Assembly: GCF_932274485.2 (NCBI RefSeq)
Contig: NC_065882.2
Span: forward strand, 66,811,431-66,875,430
Length of the DNA stretch: 64,000 bases
Origin: Patella vulgata
Lineage: Eukaryota > Mollusca > Gastropoda > Patellidae
Direction: 5' to 3'
The notes under the pieces: model-generated
Databases searched by the model: none
Told to the model about the DNA's origin: nothing
Seen by the model: the letters and a program-made list of their open reading frames with translations, nothing else
Shown here: one piece after another, positions 56,076 through 64,000 of the stretch
Numbering within the stretch: the stretch's first letter is position 1
How the letters are laid out: each line of letters opens with the position of its first letter
Position numbers and translations under genes: made by a program

Positions 56076-56204
56076 CCCAAAATAAATAAATTAATCGCAC
56101 ATTTTTTTTTCAAAAGTATCAAGCAATCAAATTCATTATCAACTATATAGATAGAATCAAAATTATCCTGCCCCAAAGCATCGACCAATGAAATTGCTTA
56201 GCTC

Positions 56205-56357
56205 TGCTAGACACGGGCCCTCCGTCTTGCACCACTAACAAGGGGGAACCACGCATGAAAAATCCCGAGGAACTTTTAAGATCAACGCAGGGATCGAACG
56301 CGGGACCTCCAGGTTAGCGAGCTAACGTTTTACGCACTAAGTCACAGTGGCTCCCAC
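56205..56357 (-). mobile_element. Second tRNA-derived SINE type
   Basis: On the minus strand the first 73 bases look like a decayed tRNA (GGGAGCCACTGTGACTTAGT start, GCGTTCGATCCC B box). An unrelated body with GCGTGGTTCCCCCTTGTTAG follows. It lacks the core of the main SINE family. Not a functional tRNA gene: the acceptor ends do not pair convincingly. Confidence 0.6.
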
Positions 56358-56939
56358 TTTATTTCAAATCCGAGTGATGGAATACGGATGAGTGATTGAT
56401 TTCGCGCTGTCAGAACTTTGTTGTTTCCCTCCATCCGGTTGGAAAGAAAGAATCGACCGAAGACTTAAAATCGAGTACAGAATACAATATCATCTATGCC
56501 AGAACAGATTAAAATTGGTTAGGACTATTAAACGTTCTAGAAAACCAAACATTCCCGTCTATTTCAATCCATGTCTAAATATAAATGCCAATAGGTTAGT
56601 CAGTGGGCATGCGCATACATTGCACTTCCGAGGCGAGAACATGAGACGAGAAGTCGAGATTGTGACAAAGTGAGAGTATGCGAACATAGCAACCAATCGG
56701 ATATTTACTTCATTAATTCATATAGTAGCTATTACGTTAGTCATGATCTATACTGAGCATTGACATCTTAGAAGAGCTAAAAGATAAGTGGTCATATATG
56801 GTGGAGATACCGGGTATTTGCTTTAGCTTGTAAGATAATGGAATCTAAGAAAACAAGGCTCCTGCAAACAAATTTACCAATATGTTCGTTCAGATATTAC
56901 ATGAGCCTGGAATGGCATTCGGGGCATTCGGGGCTGTGT
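56358..56939. other. End of the third copy; no gene recognised
   Basis: A 93-codon plus-strand ORF at 56392-56673 has no known domain. 56700-56930 matches 17880-18420 of copy 1. Confidence 0.4.
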
Positions 56940-57284
56940 CGGTGAGCGCAAGGTGCTAAGCGAGGGGTCCCCCGCACTAAAGGCGGGCGGTCGGGCAAGT
57001 CCCTCGCGAGGGCGATCGAGGACAGAGTCAGTTCTGAATTTAACTTGGGCGATGTGCCCGCGAAAGTCTAGTGCGGGAGAACCAAGGCCCATTCAGAATG
57101 GGGGCAAACCCTTGGTAATGCGAATAAAAATTGTTGGCTTGAGGATGTTTTTCAGTAGGAGGGATCCGTGTGAAACAAAGGCCTATTGAACCTTTTGTGG
57201 CGCCGCTCAGGCGACGATGGGGGGGGGGGGCTATTCTTTACAGGGATAACTGGCTTATAACGTTCTTAGCGACGTTGCTTTTTA

Positions 57285-57315
<31 letters not shown>

Positions 57316-57327
57316 TCACCTACCAAC

Positions 57328-57374
<47 letters not shown>

Positions 57375-57560
57375 ACCTACTGGCAGGGAACCTTTTACGA
57401 ATGAGCTGTTACATTGGTCGGGCATTGAAAGCGTTGATGCTTGGTAATTTATTGCTATTAGGGCTTGCCTTTGTCCTGAGGCTTACGGCTGAACGCCCCA
57501 TAACTGGAATCTCGTCCCACGACGCCCGCGTCTGCCTCTCTGAGACCGGCGACAGAACCA
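56940..57560 (+). pseudogene. Decayed 28S rRNA 3' region
   Basis: 57235-57375 keeps ACAGGGATAACTGGCTTATA, CTTTTTAATCCTTCGATGTC, GGCTCTTCCTATCATTGTTC, GGGAACGTGAGCTGGGTTTA and GACCGTCGTGAGACAGGTTA, the highly conserved peptidyl-transferase-side segment of 28S rRNA. Upstream 57135-57235 is a weaker match (TTTTTCAGTAGGAGGGATCC). Downstream 57375-57560 decays toward the 3' end (TTACGGCTGAACGCCCC). Substitutions in normally invariant positions and missing blocks show it is not functional. Confidence 0.85.
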
Positions 57561-57839
57561 TTAGGCCCTACTTTGCCCTCGCGGGCGAACTGGGTGGTGT
57601 GTGTCCGATCTGTGTGTTTCGGCAGGTGTCGTTCGAAGGCAGGTAAATCTGCGAGTTTGTGCGAGTTTGTCGTACTCGGTAGAGCGATCTGTTGCGGCGC
57701 GATGCGTTGAGATTTGTCCGATTCAGACGCACAGGGTTATCACTCTCTTTCTCTCTCTCTCTCCCTCTCTGTCTGTCTCTCTCTCTCTCTTCTTAACAAC
57801 AACCCACAACAAACAACACTCCGTATGAACTTCTGCGTG

Positions 57840-58600
57840 CTCTTTTGGTAACGTCTTGGTCACTTCTTTTTTTATCATTACGACCGAGCTACGCTCGTGT
57901 ACTTTTCCCCCGCCTAGTCCGCGTCTCTCCCGGGCAGGGTCGAGCTCTCCAGTGACGGAAGTTGGATCCGAGTGGCCCTCTCGAGACCCGCTGTTGGTCG
58001 AGAGCGCGGGGTCTAGTGACCGTCTCGGAGTTTTAGAGAGATTCCAAGGATGAGACAGTCGGGCTGGAATTCCTCGTTACGGCCGATGCGTGGATTCGCG
58101 CTCCCGAGTAGTTCCAACTTAGCCCCTGTCTAGTCCGCGTCTCCCTGGCCGTCCCTAGTACCCGCTGGCGACCGAGAGCACAGGGTCGAGTGCGCGTCTC
58201 GGACCGGAATTCCTCGAGCCGGCCGATGCGTGGATTCATAGCCGAACCTGGCTCCCAAGCCTTCCCTCCCGCCGCCTTGTCCGCGTCTGTCTTGGCCTGC
58301 GGGCGGTGCTGAGCAAGCTCTATGGCGACGTGAGTGCATCCCCGTGGCCTGTCTCGAGATACGCTGGCGACCGGGAGCACGGGGTCGAGTGTCCGTCTCG
58401 CAATTTGAGAGAGACGGACGGGTGAGGAATTCCAGCCCGTCTATTCCGCATCCGTCTCGGCCAAACTCTGCGGCGACGGGATTTGCGTCCGAGTGAGCTA
58501 CCTGGAGATCCCGCTGGCTACCGAGAGCACGGGGTCGAGCGCCCGTCTCGGTGATTGTGAGATGGGATGCGGGGATCGGGTGCCCGTCTCGAGACCACAA
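57840..58600 (+). repeat. GC-rich spacer-like repeats downstream of the 28S remnant
   Basis: The motif GCTGGCGACCGAGAGCACGG followed by GGTCGAG and a CGTCTCG stretch recurs at 57990, 58164, 58363 and 58513, with GGAATTCCTCG and GCGTGGATTC between. Irregular spacing of 150-200 bases and high GC in an AT-rich genome, right after a 28S 3' end, suggest rDNA intergenic spacer subrepeats. 57700-57790 is a CT microsatellite. Confidence 0.7.
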
Positions 58601-59138
58601 ATCAAAGAGAAGGGCTGTAATGTTACATATTGTGTTTCAACAAACTGGACAGAAATACAACCTGTGCTTTTTTAACAAAATACATAATTCACGGATTGAT
58701 TTTCTTCACAAAAATGGTTAAATTCAAATATTATCTAATCCTTAGAAGTAGACAGTAATAATTCGTGCAAACATACACGTTTATAGTATTTATATCGGAG
58801 ATTTTTACCCAAAAATTTTTCGTCCAAATAGGGAGTTTTAGCGACGACGAAATTTACCCATGCCAGTATCGATGTTTGCTACCGATGCATTCAAGGGTAA
58901 AATCTTTCTTGAAATGAGCACTAACAAACAATGGGAGTTTTGTAAAGTGGTCACACCCGTTAAACGGCCAGTCATGAAAATTCCCTTTACTTTACTGTAC
59001 TTAGAAGAGATTTGATTGGGCGAGGAGAATGAACACACTCCGTCAAAAAATCAAGTTTTCAGTCTCAGTACAGCAATGGCTAGAGAGGGATTTCTCGGGC
59101 CATTACTGTCTTCACCAAAAACGTCGTTATAAACCAGG
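58601..59138. other. Unassigned AT-rich spacer
   Basis: No gene or repeat recognised between the rDNA-like block and the Harbinger element. Confidence 0.45.
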
Positions 59139-59330
59139 GACGGTATTTATAAAAATTCTAAGAGTTGGAACCAACTCTTAACTGTCAAAAATTACTCCTA
59201 ACTTTGTAGATTTTCCTAAGACCTATTTATAAAACATTTTACTTTAAGAATTACTCCTAACTATGACACATATTTAGGAGTCCTCCTGTAGCACTCCTAA
59301 CTTGTTAAAAGTACTCTTATCTTGGTTAAC
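59139..59330 (+). mobile_element. Likely 5' end of a Harbinger element
   Basis: GGGACGGTATTTATAAAAAT at about 59139 resembles Harbinger ends of many animals. It is followed by several AACTCTTAACT / TACTCCTAACT motifs up to the transposase start. No matching right end is found in the window. Confidence 0.5.
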
Positions 59331-61027
59331 ATGGCCGTCCGTGTACGCCGCCTAAGAGAGTTTAAAACAAGAAGAGATTTCTTAGTGGAGTACAACAATG
59401 ACGAGTTGATAAAGAGATATCGAATGGACATGGGTGGGATTCTTTTTGTGACAGATTTAGTTCGGCATCTACTTACGAGTCCTACTAAACGAAATTTCTC
59501 AATCGACGCTGAGATGAAGATCGCCATTACGCTTCGTTTCCTAGCTACTGGTAAAATGCAACTGTGTAGTGGTGACGATTTCGGCGTCAGTCAACCTACA
59601 GTGAGTAGAGTGATTGCAGAAACGTTAGATGTACTGTCTGATCCGCATATTGTTCAGAGATTCGTATCGATGCCCATACCTCAACAGGAAACTCAACGAC
59701 ACAAGAGACAGATGGGACACACGTCCGTATCCTAGCGCCTTCACAAGATGAAGCTGAGTTTGTTAATCGGAAAAACTATCACTCCTTAAACATTCAAATA
59801 ATTTTTGATTGAGATTCAATCATTAGAGATGTTGTTGCCAAATGGCCAGGGGCGACACACGACGCTCGCATTTTTAATGAAAGTGGCGTTCGTCAACTGT
59901 TTGAAAGGAGTTTGGTGCCGGCTGGATCCCATTTACTGGGAGACAGTGGGTATCCCAGCAAGAGATATCTCCTGACACCATTCCTGCACCCACAAGTTGG
60001 ACCTGAGACTAATTACAACAGGTAATTCGTTTGTTTATATCCACAGCCGCGCTCCCCCACTTTAGCACATAAATGATTAAGAGTAGTTTCCCTTTGCAAT
60101 TTGGTAAATTCTATAATATGGATTTGTGTTAAACGAAATGAAATTTAAGCTTTAAGTTTATTTATGCCAACAACTTAATAAATAGGAACTTGTAAGTGTA
60201 ACAATGTTAATTTTAATGTGTACTATACATGGTGGATGAATGTGTATATATTTTGGATATACAAGTGTCAATCATTGGCCCTATGCATCAATATGTCAAT
60301 AATTTTTGCACTGCATTACATAAAAAATATATGAAAATGCAATAATAATTAAAGATAGGATAACATTTTGCAGTAAAATATTGTTTGCATTAATGCATTA
60401 ATTATGTAGATAATATATGCATTATGTTAATGAAATAGATGAAATATATATAATTTTACATTACTCTATATTTATTTAAATATTTTTTTTCACAAAATTG
60501 ATGCGAGTACAATTAAACTTTTCTTTAAAATTTGTTTTTAGGTCACACAAGATTACCAGAAGCTGCGTTGAGAGGGGCATTGGGCAACTAAAAAGGAGAT
60601 TCCATGTTCTTCATGGGGAAATTAGGCTTTCACCCAAAAAAGCATCTAAGGTTTGTTAATGAGATATTCTTGTGTTTGTATTTTGGATATATGATTGTGA
60701 AGCTCCTTGTATTAAATATGTCATTTGAACATTAAGGAGAGAAAGACTTACAGGCCTACATAGAAGTGTACTTCTTTCTAAGTATTCAATCTATTATATG
60801 TTGTTGGCTTGATTTCAATTTTTACCATCTTTCACATTAACCACTTAAATATTTTACAGGTTGTGATTGTCTGTGCAGTACTGCACAATATCTGCAAGCA
60901 GAGAAACATTCCACTACCACCTGGACAGGACGGACAACAGGATGGACAGAGGCCGCCCCCTCAAGTTGTGCAGCAGCCAGCAGATGGGGTCAGATATCGA
61001 CAACAATTTGTCAACCTACACTTCTAG
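59331..61027 (+). pseudogene. HARBI1-like Harbinger transposase, four exons, broken
   Basis: Segment 1 (from ATG 59331) reads MAVRVRRLREFKTRRDFLVE through GDDFGVSQPTVSRVIAETLD, the N-terminal helix-turn-helix region. Segment 2 holds [34 protein letters not shown] and LLGDSGYPSKRYLLTPF, ending at a GTAATT donor after 60021. Segment 3 (60542-60650) reads SHKITRSCVERGIGQLKRRF then HGEIRLSPKKASK. Segment 4 (60860-61027) reads VVIVCAVLHNICKQRN to the stop. Catalytic Asp (DGTH, GDSG) and Glu (VERG) are present. Between segments 1 and 2 the frame shifts and the usual block before DGTH is missing, and TGA at 59810-59812 interrupts segment 2. It is therefore a pseudogene, though a recently active family is likely. 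Confidence 0.85.
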
Positions 61028-61072
61028 ACATGGTACTCAAATTGAAAATAATGTTCAGTAAATTTTCATTAA

Positions 61073-61454
61073 AGGGGCTGTTGCCTGTTTTTTCACTCAA
61101 ATAAGTTGATGAAATGTATTTGAAAAATAATATAACCAATAGTAAAACAACCTTCTCTCTTCGGAAAATTAATTTAAAAACCTTAAATCCTTGAATTACC
61201 GCCTGCCTTGAATAATCGCTGGGTCAAATAGGTGTTTGAAATTAATAATAGCCAGGCGATTATTCAATGATTAACAGTATATAGTTTGGTTAAGCTATGG
61301 AAATGGCATTTTCAATTCGAAATAATGAAAGACATTGTTATTACCATTATGGATAATTGGCTTGTGTAATGAGATGTTTTAACCTATAAATTAAAAATAA
61401 ATGACAAACTATCGTTATAATAGCAAAAAATATTTAAAAAGTGCTACAGCCCCT
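61073..61454. mobile_element. TTAA-flanked MITE, 382 bp
   Basis: TTAA at 61069-61072 and 61455-61458; terminal repeats AGGGGCTGTTGCC and, from the right, AGGGGCTGTAGCA. No coding capacity. Confidence 0.8.
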
Positions 61455-61458
61455 TTAA

Positions 61459-62323
61459 TTTATCATACATCACTGAATACTTGCCTGCCCTGTATATTCA
61501 CCTGTCATTATTTTACTTCATGCTTTTCTTCATTTCAAAATCATAAATTGAAATGACCCCCAAAGTGCCCCTTCTAAAATTTCAGGACTCTATTGAATAA
61601 AAAAAAAAAACAACTCTTCATCAATATTTCATTCTTTATTACAATGCAAAAATAAACTTTCAATAATTTTTTTACTCAAAGTAAAAAAATATCACATTTT
61701 TGTTAATGCCTTCAAATATTTTAGGTGAAAATTGCAACTTTCTCTAAGTATATGTAAGTATGAAGTATAGTTTCAACAACTCATGTAAGTATGAAGTATA
61801 GTTTCAACAACTCATGTTTTGGAAAAAAAGAATAAGTAAATATAACTATGTACACTTGAAATTATATTACAACAAAGAGAGATATCATCAGCTGTAAATA
61901 TACACCACTGCTTCTGGCAGGTTGAGAAATTAAATCATTATATCAAGGAGGTTGGATACAAAACACCAAAAAACTAAGATACTGTTAAATTTGGTGCACT
62001 GGGTGTTGAAAGCGCTAGTTAAATGACAATGCAAAAGTCTTAAAGAGAGTGAAAGAACAGTTATAGAGTCACTAGGTTGTGAATGTTGATAAAGATAATC
62101 TTTAGATCTGTTTATATGCAGATATGAGATATACAAATATATGCAAATTAGGTCCTAGATGTTAAAAATATGTCCACTAAGTCAAAGTAGATTATTATTC
62201 AAAAGGGCAGAGGCAAAACAATAATATGGAGTGAATATAGGTAGGCTATGGTTAATATCAAACCAGAGAGCAGTCTTTATAGTTTCATATCAAATTTAAC
62301 ATTTTTGCTCCCTAATCATTATT
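61459..62323. other. Unassigned; short direct repeat at about 61750-61815
   Basis: A unit of 31-32 bases, ATGTAAGTATGAAGTATAGT plus TTCAACAACTC, occurs twice in tandem. Otherwise nothing recognised. Confidence 0.5.
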
Positions 62324-62327
62324 TTAA

Positions 62328-63116
62328 CCCTCGTTCGACTGAACAAAAATTGTCACACTAACTACTATTGCCAAGTATTGGGGTCTGCCAGACCCCACGT
62401 AATTTCTGACACAGATATTGCACTAACGATTCATTACACCGTTGCTAACGATTTATTCAACTTATGTTTGGAATAGTTCAAATAGTTTTCAATGAACCAG
62501 ACCAAAAACAATCGATGAATAAAATTAATATTTAATTTTATAAGTAATTAAGAATTATTTATCTTTTTTTGAAGGAAGGGTGTCTTTCAACCCAATATCT
62601 TTTTAATGATTTTTTTTGGTTTAAAAATCAAATTGCTAGGTTGTTATCGAAACAAAAATGTATCCAAACACCAAATTTTGATAATTTTGGATGTTTTAAA
62701 AAAAATTACTTTTATGCCGATTATTAGATAAAAACGCTCAAGCTCCTAGTTTAAACTTTGGCTAACATAATTTTTTTACATTTTGTTTTCAGTCGTATCT
62801 ATATCCAACCTTTTCAGAACACATAAAAGAAACGCATAATGAAGTTTTATGATGAAATTGTGATGGAATATATTAAATTCGTGAACTTACGCTTGGGGTC
62901 TGACAGACCTCATACGGTGTGCAAGGGGGTTGCGAATTTAACATTGTGTAATTTTTTTCAAAATGTAGACAAATAGATGTCAATACAATTTTCTTGTGTA
63001 GATATGGCTCATTTGAGAATACACAAAACCGGGGTAAATTACAAAGCTTTATGTATGTGTTACAGGTCAAAAACATGCAGCTGGGGTCTGACAGACCCCA
63101 TTTAGTCGTACGAGGG
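62328..63116. mobile_element. piggyBac-type MITE, 789 bp, with three hairpin motifs
   Basis: TTAA at 62324-62327 and 63117-63120; terminal repeats CCCTCGTTCGACT and, from the right, CCCTCGTACGACT. CCC at the very end is typical of piggyBac. The palindrome TGGGGTCTGCCAGACCCCA (or close variants) occurs at 62379-62397, 62894-62912 and 63082-63100. No transposase. Confidence 0.85.
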
Positions 63117-63120
63117 TTAA

Positions 63121-63933
63121 TATATTTTAAAAATTATTAGTCATTTATTTAACAAATGGGTGTTCATGACTCATCTTCATTATATTCTTGATCTTCCTGG
63201 TGAGTTTTACAATTATCAAACCCATAGAGAAGAATCTATGATCCAGACAAGACTCGCACCTCTTTTCTAGCACATTTGGATATGATAATAGCTTTTGTTT
63301 AAAAAATTATGTTGACAAACGTAATAAAAATCAAAGGATTTTTAATGGATGATAAGGAAAGTTGAAATTATTTTGGTTGTTTGAAATGTTTTTTGATTTA
63401 TGATAATAAGTTACTTGCTCTATCTAGTCAAATTAATTTTCCATGAAGGAGTTATCTCCCCTTAAGAAAAGATTTTCACAAGTAATAAATTTCAGTATCC
63501 ATTCTAATAACTTATACTTTTTCCTTGCTAGTTAATCTTTTGCAGTAACTTTTCCTAAATTTGTATCATGTTTCCAATTACATATCATGTATCCTGAATT
63601 GTAGATCAAATCTGCCCTCATATAAGTAGAAATAAGTGGCTCCAAGCATGCCTTTTTAAAGGCTTTTCTTGTTTGTAAACAGGGCATTTGAAGTTCTGTA
63701 TAAAAAAAAAAAATGTTATTACTGTCAATGATGAAAATTATTGAAATCACTTGACTTTTTTAATTCATGAAGTGTTTTTTTATTTGCTGGTTCATCACAT
63801 ACCGGTGTAAAAATATATTATACTAGTATATAAACAAGGATTAATGATTGTCAAATCGCCTACCTGACATTGATTGACAAGTTGCTAAAACAAAAATATC
63901 CAACCTCCTTACTTAACTAACATCAAATATTTT
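63121..63933. other. Unassigned AT-rich sequence
   Basis: Nothing recognised. Confidence 0.4.
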
Positions 63934-64000
63934 TCACTGTTCTTTTTTCATTTTCTTAATTTTGAGTTCATAGTACTCAAGCTGAGCTTTCAAAACTTTG
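63934..64000 (-). CDS. Partial C-terminus with coiled coil, runs off the window
   Basis: The minus strand reads KVLKAQLEYYELKIKKMKKE Q and stop, a charged heptad-like helix. Such ends are common in Myb/SANT-like proteins that accompany Harbinger transposases, and this frame converges on the transposase at 59331-61027. The identity is a guess from 21 residues. Confidence 0.35.
   Translation of the reverse strand, partial: KVLKAQLEYYELKIKKMKKEQ

Larger units (their letters stand above)
50850..56935. repeat. Third, older copy of the exon 1/upstream segment
   Basis: Blocks follow copy 1 in the same order with clear divergence: 50880-51000 with 1660-1745, 51100-51330 with 4230-4480, 52015-52100 with 5690-5770, 52870-52990 with 6100-6210, 53310-53460 with 7330-7510, 54345-54520 with 8650-8810, 54560-54640 with 17340-17415, 55080-55400 with 35010-35170 of copy 2, and 56700-56930 with 17880-18420. 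It ends where the rRNA-like sequence starts. Confidence 0.8.

Noticed and set aside
55890-56188. Overlapping ORFs of 84-86 codons
   Set aside because: They coincide with the dispersed repeat at 55940-56075 seen elsewhere in non-coding DNA.
57356-58600. Several ORFs of 65-156 codons in the GC-rich block
   Set aside because: High GC reduces stops by chance; the region is rRNA- and spacer-derived, with Arg/Pro/Ser-rich meaningless translations.

Overview
The window looks like AT-rich nuclear DNA of an invertebrate, most likely a mollusc. The reasons are introns with GT/AG borders, an F-type (fucose-binding) lectin domain joined to EGF-like modules, several copies of a tRNA-headed SINE whose core resembles molluscan SINE families, and dense small DNA transposons. 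No species can be named from the sequence alone.

The host content is a cluster of paralogous receptor genes, all on the minus strand. Two are complete as models. Gene A (exons between 20696 and 30835, 785 aa) and gene B (38846 to 52949, 890 aa) each have six exons that join in frame with GT/AG borders. The exons encode a signal peptide, an F-type lectin domain split over two exons, a long single exon of EGF-like modules, a transmembrane exon, and a cytoplasmic tail with YxxL and NPxY motifs. A third gene (C) is represented only by its signal-peptide exon at 6114-6174. The architecture suggests cell-surface glycan-recognition or engulfment receptors of Draper/CED-1/MEGF10 style with a lectin head. 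That function is inferred.

The cluster grew by duplication. A near-identical block is present twice in direct orientation (about 1161-21990 and 25889-40090). Each copy runs from intron 1 and exon 1 of one gene to the 3' half of the next gene. A third, older and diverged copy of the exon 1/upstream part spans about 50850-56935. Because the copies are paralogous, several insertions can be read against an empty site: a SINE (30313-30606), two TTAA-flanked MITEs (5308-5673 and 16172-16660), and a 6.15 kb DIRS-type retroelement fossil (9324-15476), which itself carries a 1.2 kb TIR element.

Other regions: intron 2 of gene B holds a Crypton-like recombinase fragment (43562-44237). Intron 1 of gene B holds a 760-bp Tc1 derivative with TIRs (48173-48932) and a (GACA/GACG)-rich duplication near 49800-50118. 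Beyond the third copy lie a decayed 28S rRNA 3' end with GC-rich spacer-like repeats (56940-58600) and a decayed intron-bearing Harbinger transposase (59331-61027). Two further TTAA elements follow (61073-61454, 62328-63116), and a coiled-coil C-terminus runs off the right edge. No bacterial-type operons, CRISPR arrays or intact tRNA genes were seen.
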